The notes under the pieces were generated by a model. It worked only from the letters and a program-made list of their open reading frames with translations, did not search any database and was not told the origin of the DNA. Shown here piece after piece: positions 11,901 to 22,554 of a stretch of 64,000 nucleotides of DNA; position 1 is the first letter of the stretch, and each line of letters begins with the position of its first letter. The DNA is from Flammulina velutipes (lineage: Eukaryota; Basidiomycota; Agaricomycetes; Agaricales; Physalacriaceae), in the NCBI GenBank assembly GCA_011800155.1, contig CM022369.1:1426001-1490000 (forward strand), written 5' to 3'. The position numbers were made by a program, and so were the translations under genes.

Positions 11901-14900
11901 GACACCTGCTCATGTTAGCAGTGAAAACAAAAACTTGATGAAAGCCCACCAACCGTTTCGCATGTTCAGCAATTCGATAACTATCTACAGGACTCTCGTG
12001 GAGCATCATCAAAACAATCTGAGTGATGGTTATCGGAAGTATTCCAAGAACGGTTTGGTGTGGCTCCAACGTACCCTAAATGACATTTTGGCGATGGTAT
12101 CCTCGGAGAGACCAGCGGCCTCCGCTTGAGCAGCTTGGCGATACCTATCATGCGAGAAGCTGCACATATCCCGAGCACGCTGAATAAGCCAGCCTTCCTC
12201 CAATGCCTTTGAGAGTCCGACGATCGACCCCCGGGGATTGTTGGTATTGTGGTCGACCTTATGAAGACTCCAGCCCTTGTCTTCCATTTCGTCCTCGCTA
12301 CCACTACTGGCGGTCGTCTCTTCCAAGTGCATCATGAGTGCAACCTCCGTCACTTTAAAGCTAGATGGCGTTGGTATGAATATAAATGCCATTAGAACAT
12401 GCCTTACCTTTCTCCGAAAAATGCGGCCCAAGTCAGATATTTTCTGGCATCCTTGGGCAGGTTTCGCAATTGTGTTTGAAGGAAGGTGAGGTCAGTTGCA
12501 TCAGTAAGTTTCTCCGCGTCAAGATTGGCGTGTATTCCTCGTATATCATATCTGGAGTGCATAAGTGAAAGGCTAACAAGAAGTGCTGAAAAGACCAACT
12601 GCCAGCAATTGTTCGACCAATCGAAAGTAATCTAGATTCCGTACACAAGTTAAGTAAACCACAGCAAGATTGGAGCCTTGTTAACGTACCAGACCCTGCC
12701 GGTGGAAAGCGCTTAACAAACTACGAGCAGAGAAAGCATTGCCGGCCGAGATGTTGTAGACTAATCTTGAAAGCGGAGCACAGTGATCCTTATCTTGATG
12801 GATGGTCTTCGCCACGAGAGACTCGAAGGCTGGATAGGACAGTGGCTCAAGATTCATCCAGACTGGTTTCGATCTGGTTATGAACATAGATCGAACGCGG
12901 TCAACGATATCGCTAGATATATCATCAGAGAAGTGGGAAATCGAGGAGATATAACTTTACCTTCGTTCCGAGCGTATTGTGATGAAAATGACCTTGTGAC
13001 AATATTGAGGTCACAGTTAGACACAAAGATGAGATAGCATCACTCACCATTCTACTTTTCGAATTGATCAGTGCAGAGACAAGGTCAAGGGTGCTATTGT
13101 ACATTAGGTAAAATGCTCCAAACGACAACGACCACAACGTACGATTGATCTGCATCCTGCAAGTCGTCGAGGAACAACGCGAGCATCCTAGTCTCCGCAA
13201 TGACCATGAATACGTTCTCTACTAGAGTTTGAAAACGAGCACGGAGCTCCCGAGTCGATAAACCCTCTTGTGGCATATCAAGGTGCATATCCAATAGTCC
13301 AAGAATCTCGCGCAGTTCGGGTGTACCTTGATAGAGCAAGGGGGCATTATGAATTTGAGGACCGAGCCTCTCTTTCAACGCATTGACGAAGCGATGAACG
13401 TCCGTGTGGAAAACCATGAGTTGCCGTAGAATGGACGAAAGACATGTGAGCTACAAAGAATATGAAGACACGTAGATACATGATGAGACAGATCACTTAC
13501 GACAGCAGAGAATGGCGCGGCATCAACATTTTGGAATTTTGCATGTCCCCAGAGACCCCAGCCTGTAACAGAATAAATTCGGGTTGATATCAGACAGTGA
13601 TGATTTACTTCGCCACTTCGCTTGACAAGCAAGAACGACGGAACTCTTCCCTGCCCTAGAGTAATCATGAGTCATTGCATCGTACTTGGTAGGAATACGT
13701 ACCCAGGAGGACCTGTCACAATGACGGTCTGAGTCCGACTGACAGGTCTTGATCGCAGAGTCGTTCTACGCAGAGTATCACCGAACGTAGAGGTACTCCC
13801 CGTTGTTGAAGCTTGGTCATAGTTGGAGGTCTTCATAGACGATGACCGTACAACATCGGAAGTTAGACCACCCCGATTGGAGGAATGTGCACTTGTCGAA
13901 GACATAGAATCATCCTCGTCATTGCCAGTTGTGGTAGCCTGACTGGTGTTGGAGGATGTGATGGTAATGGGTCCTTTGTTTGCGGAAAATTGGCGGGAAA
14001 AGCTGGATTGCATGTTTCGAACTCGATCGATGGTTAGTCCAAATTGAGAGACGAAAGATAACAGCGGAATACATACTGACGTTCTTGATGACTTCAAGCT
14101 CCTTCTCACGCCCAAACTAGGGCAAATTATTGAACGGGGAAGCGACTATGTCATTGAACTTACCAGACTGAGAGGTAGCGTGAATTCCTAAAAGCTCGTA
14201 AATTTGCCAGTGCTGTGCCGTGGCTTGGACTCACCATATACCGGTCCTCTTTGGCGATTTCAAACGATGGTATGAGCTATAATTGCATATGAGGACATTG
14301 AATGAAGGCCGCCAGACGATACTAACTTCCAGAGACCTCACTTCCGATGACACTTCCGATGATATCGATGCTTGAAGCCTGCGCTGACATTCTAGAAGGT
14401 CGGCCTTCAGACCGTAAGCGCTTTGATAACGTGAATCAGGATGCTTTTCCAGGAGCTGTAAGAAGGGAAGTTGCAGTCTACGAGCGTTTAGCGTGAGCAA
14501 GTCAGTCACCTTGTTGATTATGGCACCGAGAACTTCCGGAATATCGCGTCGAACGTCCTGTACGGAGATGGGGTGCTTCTGGACAATGGAATGCATCAGC
14601 TCTAAAGGCCCGCCTTCGAATGGCATTTGTCCTCGGCCAACTAGGAGAGTCCAAAACAGTATTCCGAGGGAATACAAATCTGTTCGATGATCTTGAGCAA
14701 TTGTCTCGACGCTTCCTGTCTGCTCCGGCGCAAGGTAGCATAAGGCCTCCTTCACCTTGATTTTCTGGTCATCGAATGCATTAAGAACAAGAGCAGAGGG
14801 AGATCCGGCATTCTCAAGTGAAATGGCGCGGTTTCCAAAATGAACAAAGCGGACAATCCCAGTATATGCGCTGTAGTGGAAGGCATTTGCTCGAACTTCG

Positions 14901-15622
14901 CGATGTACGATTCCCGATTTATGGCTAGCCTCGAGGCAGTGTGTAGCCTGAATGGCGAACCTGGTTGAAGCATCAACTTTGCAATCTGTGAAGGCATGAA
15001 TTGTCGAGACGTACTCTAAGAATGACGCGACGTCCATAACATCAAAAGCCTCCATCTCTTCCAAGTCTGGTTCCTCCATCCCAAGCATGGCGTGATGAGA
15101 AGATGATGGTCTTGCGTGGGCGTCGGAAAGAAGAAGTTCATTGACTTTTGAAGGGGGTAGATATCGTCCCAAGAGATTCGGGCCAGGGTGATATACTAGC
15201 AGAACGACGACATCGCCATTCTCCTTTGGAATTGTGAAGCAGTCGATAAGGCGCAGGGAAGGATTATCGGCGGACGAGTTTATTCGATGAAGACTAAAGT
15301 AGGGATTGGCAACATGCAAACGAACTATCATGCCAACACATACATGTGAGCCTCGCGTTCCAAACACATGGACCCATTCGATTGCGCAGAGGCTATCTTT
15401 GCGAGGATATTGGAGCTGTCCTTCAGGCTGCTGCCTTCTGCTATGTATGTCATACTGCCTGTGTCGTGCCATGGTCGGGCCTACGAAGACTTTAGATGTC
15501 GGTGAACAAAGAAAGGTAGGATTGCGCACTCGTTCGAACGTGAATCCCGGTACAGACAGAATCCCATCCGCTGGCTTGTAGTAAAGATTTGGCAGAGTAG
15601 GCTGTCCAAATTTTCTACGCAT
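5925..15622 (-). CDS. Group X hybrid histidine kinase (pseudokinase-AAA-GAF-HisKA-HATPase-REC)
   Basis: Large phosphorelay sensor, comparable in layout to S. pombe Mak2/Mak3; such kinases feed Ypd1 and response regulators in stress signalling. From the start: kinase-like domain (about 15300-14390) with degenerate motifs HREV for HRD and HFG for DFG, but YLAPEQTG and [11 protein letters not shown] kept; AAA domain with Walker A GPPGAGKSS built across the intron near 13715 and Walker [11 protein letters not shown] near 13160; long helical region (12900-9500); GAF (about 9100-8400); His[11 protein letters not shown], the phospho-His codon at 8213-8215; HATPase N-box NLIGNAVKF and G-box [13 protein letters not shown]; receiver [14 protein letters not shown], phospho-Asp codon at 6316-6318 (LFDHHMP) and Lys in SKPLK. 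The last exons splice in frame to a TGA at 5925-5927. There are probably more than 30 short introns. The ATG at 15622 is the first in frame; an upstream exon is possible. Confidence 0.88.
10822..10835. repeat. A14 homopolymer, intron polypyrimidine tract
   Basis: Fourteen A on the plus strand. On the minus strand it is a T tract directly before an AG acceptor inside the histidine kinase gene, so it is an unusually pure polypyrimidine tract of an intron. It is prone to sequencing and length error. Confidence 0.7.
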
Positions 15623-15923
15623 TTGTCTTCGAACATCGGCGGCTGGTCGTACGGACGACCGCCCTTCACTCGCGGAGCTAGAGGGCGCCAGTGTGAACGA
15701 ACAGTAAAGATGGTTGAACACAACCAAAAGGTATCAAGCCAAAGGTTGATCAAGGTTACAAACACAGGTCACACATTGTTTACGAGCTGCATGTGTCTAT
15801 CTTCGGATTTCTCGACAATGGAATACAATATATAGGCCACTGTTGGCAGGAGCTGGGTGTATTTGTATCAAGATAATGTATTGGTACAACGAAAGAGAAC
15901 GCAAAAAGAAGCAGAGTCATGCA

Positions 15924-17913
15924 CTACGAGGTCACTAAGGGAAAATCAGAAGGCGAGAGACGAACAAAGGTCAGACAACGTACTGTAGCTTGCGGGGTCG
16001 ATATGGTCTGGGAGCTCAGGGACTGCAACTTCAAAGCGAGCTTGGATAGCGTCAAGCACTTGCTGATCGCTGTCCGAAGAAACGAAAGTGACGGCGAGAC
16101 CTTTCGTACCAAAACGACCCGCACGGCTGTGTGGTAGGTTGAGTTACAAATTCAACGGTAACGTACGTGTACTCACCCGACACGATGCAGATAGCTGTCA
16201 GCATCAGGAGGAGAGTCATAATTTATGACAATGTTCACTCGTTCGACATCAATACCACGTCCGAATATATCGGTAGCAACAAGAATACGTTTGTCAAAGG
16301 CTTTGAAGGCGGAGTATCTATTGATCCTGCAGTGGGGATTCATATCCCATTCGATATAAATGAAAATTGCGACGGACCTTTCCTCTTGTTGCAAACCGGA
16401 GTGAATGCTGATGCTGGGGAAGTTGCAAGACACAAGTAATTTGTCAAGCTCGATAGCTCGTGCGACAGATTTTACGAAGATGACGACCTGCAGAGGCTGT
16501 GAGCGGACAAAAACCCGGATGTGAACTAGTAGTTACTTGATTAAATTCCAAAGTGTCCAGCAAGTCGTTTAATTTCCTATTCTTGCCGTTTTCCTCCAGT
16601 TTGACGTAGTGTTGCTGTAATCCATGGAGAGTCAACTTGGTCTCGTCGTCGACGAAGATTTCAAGAGGCTGGAAATTGATAGTCAAATACAAGTAGCAAA
16701 ATGGATAGTTACATACGTTGCTCATGAACTTCTTGCACGTCGCTCGGATTTCCTTTGCTAAAGTGGCACTGAACATCATAACTTGTTTGTGGTGAGGTGT
16801 CGCCCTAAAGATCTCCTGAACATCACGGCGCATGTCTAGTGGAGAGTGTCGCGGTTAGATGACTTGCTCGACAACGTGTGCAAACGTAAAAAAGGAAAGC
16901 AAATCATGGCCAAGGCATGAAAAGTGGCAGCAGTCGTATCGACGGTGGAATGTCCTCGAGTGCTTGACCGGATGTAAGAAACATCTGCTGAACCACAACA
17001 CCACAGTTTCCGTCAACCTCCGATGCAGTCCGCGTCCTAGCCAAGGAGCCACTCGAGAATTTCACGGTCCATCGTACGCCGAATAAAGTCGAAGCCAATC
17101 CCAACAGGGTGGGTGTAAAAGACGAAGTAATGTAGGACGTGGGAGAGCCGAAATCGTGTGACTAACCGAGCTGCTCCAGCATTTTGTCACACTCGTCAAG
17201 AACAAAGTGTTTCACATTTTTGGCGTCCAATATTTTGTCCCGAGCGAGAGCGTTGAGACGACCGGGTGTAGCAACAATAATGTGCGGGCATTTGTTCTTG
17301 TCGCGGAGAAGTTCGGCGTCCTTTGAGACTGGCGTACCGCCGTAGAACGTGCTGACTCGGACGTCAGGCATGTACTTGGCGAATCGGGTATATTCATTCT
17401 TGATTTGGAAGGCGAGTTCACGAGTGTGGCAAAGGACAATGACGGCGACTTGACCGTTTGTAGGTTCCAGCTGTTGGAGAGTTGCGAGGACGAAAACGGC
17501 GGTCTTTCCATGACCAGATTTGGCCTGACACAAAACATCCATTCCGAGCACAGCTTGAGGGATGCATTCTTGCTGGACTATGGATATTGTCTTAGGGAAA
17601 AGGGTATCAGAGATAGGACAGGAGACTACCTTCAGACGGATGTTCAAAACCAAGGTCAGAAATGGCACGAAGAAGTTCCGGTTTTAGCAAGAAATCTCTG
17701 TATTCCGGTCAGCTTCAACGCCCTTCTGAATGTTTACAAAATGAGTGACCTAAATCCAGTGGAATGAATGCCCGAGAAGGTTTTCTTGTCTTTGTCGTCT
17801 CCATCTGCGCCCGCTGAACCGCCATTTGTGGCCGTCGCAGCAGCCGAGCCGTTTGGGACCAGGTCGTGCTCATCTTCATAGTCAATCAGATCCTCGTTGT
17901 CGTGTGCGCTCAT
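15924..17913 (-). CDS. SUB2: DEAD-box ATPase SUB2/UAP56, spliceosome and mRNA export (TREX)
   Basis: RNA helicase of the TREX complex, acting in spliceosome assembly and in loading the export factor Yra1. The start at 17913 gives the acidic [16 protein letters not shown]-terminus typical of Sub2. Motifs: Q-motif region [19 protein letters not shown]; motif [12 protein letters not shown] (the SGxGKT form of this family); [14 protein letters not shown]; motif [10 protein letters not shown], the Sub2-specific DECD instead of [31 protein letters not shown]. The last intron splices to a short exon giving ...DPASYMTS and TAG at 15924-15926, as expected for the short family C-terminus. Two junctions near 17740 and 17600 restore the full helicase. 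About 440 residues. Confidence 0.95.
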
Positions 17914-18227
17914 TTTTGAAGAGAAAAAAAGAAAAAAGCAGCCAGAAGGTGGTGGTAAGAGAGACAAAGATGAACGCGCTGCTGATTGGCTAAGCGCAAC
18001 CAAACACAGCCATCACGTTACGCACGGACCCAACTTGCGCCTATCAATGTCATCCGAGTTTGAAGAGGAAGATGTTGCTTCAATACATTTTCAGATCAAC
18101 AGTGCATAGTGGAAGTAGTGCGTGTAAATAATGATAATGTTGAAAGCATTGTGAAATATGAAAATCTAAGGATCTACACCTAAGCAACGTAGGGTATTGA
18201 GGAATAGCCGTTTCACGTTCTTGAATA
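17914..18227. other. Intergenic: SUB2 promoter and carrier 3' flank
   Basis: 314 bases between the SUB2 start codon and the stop codon of the mitochondrial carrier. It contains A-rich stretches just upstream of SUB2. No credible frame or RNA gene is visible. Confidence 0.5.
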
Positions 18228-19669
18228 TCATGTCATTAATTGTGTCCAGCCTTTCTTGAGTTGCTGTGTTAAGGTTGTGAGTCTATGCACTGGTCTTCAA
18301 CCATATTCTTTGCGTACCTCAAAAAAGACGAACATGAGTACAGTATTGGGTCCGAGTCGGATGAACGCAGGCGTCCAGCCTTTGAAAAGAAATTTCGGAC
18401 CTTCGTCACGAAGAGATTTGGTGAAGACGTGGACAAATGAGTCGCTAGATGACTAAAGATGTATGAGAGTGCATGCACAACGAAATAAGGGATAGCGCAC
18501 CGAAGACATCAATCTGGATCGTATAACGTCTGCGGGGGAGCAGACAGCTATGAAGGATTAGCTGAGTTATCGAGAAAACTTCTAATAGTGCGTACTTGTA
18601 GCAAATGTACCCGCCATCACACTTGCAGCGACATGTAAAGGTAGACCTTCTCGAAATCGATAAGAAGTAAAAGGGACATCATGGTGCAATAATGTGGTCT
18701 TGAAGTAATCATATCTATGGTGGAGGTTTGGTTTGATTTTTCAAAGAATCATGCCGAGTACTCACGACCATACTTGAGATGACTGTTGCTGATGCTGAGC
18801 AAGAGAAGATTTTACGGTTGGGAGATACGTACGTTCATTAGGATAGCCCGTGTCTGGATTAGAGGTATTTAGGTGAGTTGAACGGAATAGCCTGTTGATA
18901 GACGTACTGTGTTGGTTCCCAAGCCTCTTGATAGGCCCTTTACGCCCTCCTCCTGCACCAAGCGTATCAAGCCGCTCAACGCGTTGGAATATCCGTAACG
19001 TTTATCTGGTGTGCGCGTCACGTCGCTCGTCATTCGGACAAGGAGAATGTCTGGAAGAAAATGAATACATAAAACTACAATAAGTATGCAAGAAGTGTAC
19101 CAGCAGGGTTCCCTGCGACCCCGCCCATAGCCCCAGCGAGAGTCGCAGCTAGCAATAACTGTAGTGTCGATGGATGCCCATTTTTGGATAGGCGTGACTT
19201 GAACTCTTCGTACGCCCCGAGTCGAACAAGAGAATATGACATCTGACGTAGAAGAGATGCTGTAAGGCCTGTATAAAGACTGGCAATTCCATGCTTGGCG
19301 ATACTAGTTTTGATCACATAGAGAGTAGAGGGTTTCTTCGAGCCAGCAACCGTTTCTAGAGTTTGCATCCGCCTAGCATGACGGAATGAGAGAGGACACG
19401 AAATTGGGGTTTCGGAGAAATACGTACACTTTGGTTACATCTAACGGGTGCGTACAAGTTGCCGCCACTTGATAAACGGTGAGCGCAGTTCAATCAGTTT
19501 GTCTTATAGAAACATACAGGATGCGCCAACACCTTTGCGAGAAGGAAAGTCAGTAGACGACATCGGCCTTGATAATGTTAGTGCTGCATACCTCCGAGCC
19601 TATCTAGACGTCAGCAGGGAATTCGCATCAGAGGTAATGCACACACCAGAATGGATAGCTACTGGACAT
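18228..19669 (-). CDS. Mitochondrial carrier, dicarboxylate (DIC1) type
   Basis: Inner-membrane solute carrier with the three-repeat SLC25 fold; the sequence most resembles the DIC1 dicarboxylate/phosphate exchanger, though substrate is inferred. The start at 19669 gives MSSSYPFW. Exons 19645-19669, 19592-19603 (12 bp), 19518-19532 (15 bp) and 19428-19467 join in frame to produce the first carrier signature HPLDVTKVRMQ. Then follow YTGLTASLLRQMSYSLVRLGAYE and GGVAGNPAD of repeat 2, and FKGWTPAFIRLGPNTVLMFVFFE of repeat 3. A last small exon gives QLKKGWTQLMT and a TGA at 18228-18230. It is divergent from the carbonic anhydrase gene across 1.5 kb. Two consecutive microexons are the odd feature. 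Confidence 0.88.
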
Positions 19670-20297
19670 GAGGGCAGGACGAAGAAGTTGAAAGACTAGT
19701 AAGATCTACATAAGAAAATCGCAAGCAATCGGGCCGATGTGCCGCTTAACCCGTTGTTAGCCTAAACTTAGAACACGCCACATGAATCTTGCTTCCTCTC
19801 ATCTGTCATTGGAACACGTTTTCTTCCACTTGCATTGCCGCTAAAATCACTATCGGACTTCGACATATTACTAGGAGTTGAATGTGGCTGCCTTCTATTC
19901 TTGATCTCCCTCCGACCATACCCCACCCACGCGCAGCGCAAAGAAGAATCGTCGTGATCTTCTCTCTGCCTGTTCTCTCTTGATTCATGCTTTCAGTGGA
20001 CAAGCTATCGAGCAAGATAGCTAAACTTTGGGGGAAAATCGACCACTTGATCAATGGGCAAAAATGTCAAATCTCGTAGCGTTTCGAACGACAGAATCAC
20101 CATCTTCGGGAGACTAACTTATCAGAGCGCCACCTTACTGTTCGTACCTTTATCCAACATAGCAAATACCTTGCCGCTTTGTTGTATCGTTTTCCTCCGT
20201 TGTTTCCAACTCCCGCGTACCGCTGCAACTAAGCTGCTGGTCTCTCCTAAGCGCGTACTTTGACCACTTAGCGCTCGTTCCTCCACAAATTTTTATC

Positions 20298-20763
20298 ATG
20301 GCTTCAACCATACGTTCGTATAGGCTCCCACGTGCTTCATATAAGTCTCGTTTGTTGCCGGCTCGGGGGACCGTCACTACACTACGTAAACTAGCGAATT
20401 CGACAGTGTAAGTAAGGAGTGTAGGCTTTGTAAACGTCAAACGCATTTGTTGAACGTTATCCAGGTGCTATCGTTATTGGCCCGGGGGGGACACTGTCAT
20501 CTCATTGGATGTGTGTGTTCCCGCAGGTTCCCGCATACCTCAGCCTTGATGCCTAACGACAGTTGGCCCCCACCATCAGCCACACATCGATTCCAAGGTT
20601 GTCATTGGTTCGTATCAGCAATCCACCAGGTGATCATGTTCATATTTTATTCACTGATGGAACATGTTCGTCAATCGCCGTTTCTGCTGTTACCGTTGCG
20701 CCTGCTACAAATGGACCAATCATTTCAAATTGTTCTGTTCACTATTTTTAGCTGTCCATTGTC
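20298..20763 (+). CDS. Possible small spliced gene, unrecognised (weak)
   Basis: An ATG at 20298 opens a basic N-terminus (MASTIRSYRLPRASYKSR) for about 36 codons and meets a good GTAAGT donor near 20410. Downstream, a frame with AIVIGPGGTLSSHW follows a CAG acceptor, and the frame ending TAG at 20761-20763 contains IPRLSLVRISNPPGDHVHIL and looks like protein rather than noise. I could not find junctions that join all pieces in one frame with normal intron sizes, so this may be a small gene with different exons, a decayed gene, or chance. The opposite-strand frame at 20150-20446 overlaps it and is no better. Confidence 0.2.
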
Positions 20764-21021
20764 TACTTAGGAGCTAGGTTAACCTATTGAACCCTTGAAC
20801 TAACTAACTGCTCCACCGCTGTTCACGAATGGTCTTCATCACCTATGACACGCGAACGAAGAGGCCTTACATATCCCACTCTCTTTCTTCACGTCGTGAT
20901 AGTGATGATTTCACCATCTCACCGTTTCCCGCTCTTCGTAGGCGCCAAGCTTCGCCAAGGCTTAATGTCATGCAGCTCACCCTACACGCATCTTCAGCCA
21001 ATCCCGTACTGGGCTAGAACC

Positions 21022-21027
21022 TATAAA
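21022..21027 (+). promoter_or_regulatory. TATA box, carbonic anhydrase
   Basis: TATAAA followed by AGTACC, about 190 bp upstream of the carbonic anhydrase ATG, and then a long CT-rich leader of the kind seen in strongly expressed fungal genes. The start site itself cannot be seen. Confidence 0.45.
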
Positions 21028-21218
21028 GTACCTCACTTTGACGCTGCTGATTGACTTTCACATCTTCCTTCGTTCTTTCTTTGTTCTGTCTTCCTTCGTT
21101 CCGGCTGGTCCTTCCTGGTTTATTGCCCTATCCTTCGTTCAGCCTCATCACCTTCGTTCTTGGATACATATCCCTTTTCTTGCTCTAGACCTGGTTGTCA
21201 CTCTTTCAACGATTCAAA

Positions 21219-22448
21219 ATGTTCACCACTTCTTTCACACTACTTCTTGGAATCGTAGGCCTTGTCCAGGGCCACGCGGGCCACAAACATGTCAGGAAGC
21301 GCCAGGACGCGCCAGAGCTATCGGAACTGCTCGCTGGCAACGGTCGTTTCCAGGCGAAGATACAGGCGGAGAATCCCACACTGCTGTCTGACTTGACGGC
21401 AGAAGGACAAGGTGCGTCTGTGTTGCGAATATAACATTGCACAACTGATAGGCTCGTAGCCCCGCCATTCATGTTTCTTGGATGCTCTGATAGTCGTGTT
21501 AGCGAGGGAACAATTTTCGATGCCGCGCCCGGGACTCTTTTCACAGAACGCAACATCGCTAATCAGTTCTCGCAAACTGATTCCAACTCGTATGATGGTC
21601 CTTGTCTGTCGTTTGGGACAACACTTATCGGTTTCACAGGAATACGGTCGTGTCATACGCAGTTGCTGAGTTGGGTGTGAAGCACATCATCGTTATGGGA
21701 CACTACGGATGTGGGGGTGTCGCCGCTGCCATCGCCTCGCCTCCCGCAGCCCCCGTAGATGCCGCCAACGGCGCCGTTCAAAGCTGGATAGCTCCGATCC
21801 GCACCCTGTTCGAGACGTCTACGAGGTCAGTGACAATCCATCGCATGAATTCCCAGCAGCTCAACAACACTAGGCCCGAAATCGTGACACTTCGTGAAAG
21901 CATTGCTGGTCGAACTGATGTGGAAGAGCCAGAGCCTGAAGAACGTACGTCTTGATCTATTGGCTTACAGATTTGTACTGACCTGCTCGTTAGCGGGTTT
22001 CCGTGCGCTGGTCGAAGAGAACATCAAGGTCAGCGTAGCGGCAATTGCGGCAACATCAGTCATCCAGAATGTGAGTATGTTGACTCTACAAGAACGCTCT
22101 CACTGACCTTGAACATATTAGCACTACGCAAGTCTGGCCGGACTCTCTGCTGAAGAAAAGAGAGCAGAAGGAGGACCTCCTGAGGCTGTGTTCATTCATG
22201 GCTGGGTGTACGACATTGAGAACGGTCAGATACAGGACTTGAACATCTCTGTTGGCCCTCCCGGTGTCGCCATTCCCCCGGCACCCTTCTCTGCCGTAAA
22301 GCAAGCAGCGGAAGGTGTCGAACCCGCTGCTGAACCTGCTGTTGAAGCGACGGTGGAGCCTCTCCAGAACTCTGCTGATTCTGAGAGCCCAGCAACCATC
22401 TGCAAGAACAAGTGCATCTCGAAGAGGAGGTTGCAGGGCAGCTATTAG
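21219..22448 (+). CDS. Secreted beta-class carbonic anhydrase
   Basis: Zinc enzyme interconverting CO2 and bicarbonate. Six exons join in frame: 21219-21411, 21460-21589, 21640-21825, 21874-21944, 21994-22070 and 22122-22448, giving 327 residues. The zinc ligand motifs of the beta class are intact: CSDSR (Cys and the Asp-Arg dyad) and HYGCGG (His and Cys). Downstream come IKVSVAAIAATSVIQNHYA and HGWVYDIENGQI, usual near the end of the fold. The N-terminus is a signal peptide (MFTTSFTLLLGIVGLVQG), followed by a dibasic VRKRQ that looks like a Kex2-type site. After the enzyme there is a roughly 60-residue Ala/Pro/Glu-rich tail with a CKNKC pair. Most fungal beta enzymes are cytosolic or mitochondrial, so secretion is notable. 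It converges on the VIT-VWA gene, 106 bp apart. Confidence 0.93.
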
Positions 22449-22554
22449 TTACATTAGCAACCGTAACAGTTTTTATGGTAGCGTAGCGACTATGACTTGT
22501 ACATTCAAGGATATCGGATTTCCAAAGAATGAAATATTGGACCAAGACTTTGAA

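Larger units (their letters stand above)
19670..21218. other. Gene-poor 1.5 kb between the carrier and carbonic anhydrase
   Basis: The longest stretch without a confident gene. It must hold the carrier promoter (left) and the carbonic anhydrase promoter (right, TATAAA at 21022-21027, CT-rich leader after it). A possible small plus-strand gene lies at about 20298-20763 and is listed separately. A G7 run occurs near 20485. I see no repeat or transposon remnant. Confidence 0.5.

Noticed and set aside
15623..15727. Longer histidine kinase start at 15727
   Set aside because: The frame starts with TTG; the first in-frame ATG is 15622. An upstream exon remains possible.
20150..20446. Minus-strand frame of 98 residues in the gene-poor interval
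   Set aside because: Overlaps the plus-strand candidate, no domain, no promoter; no better supported.
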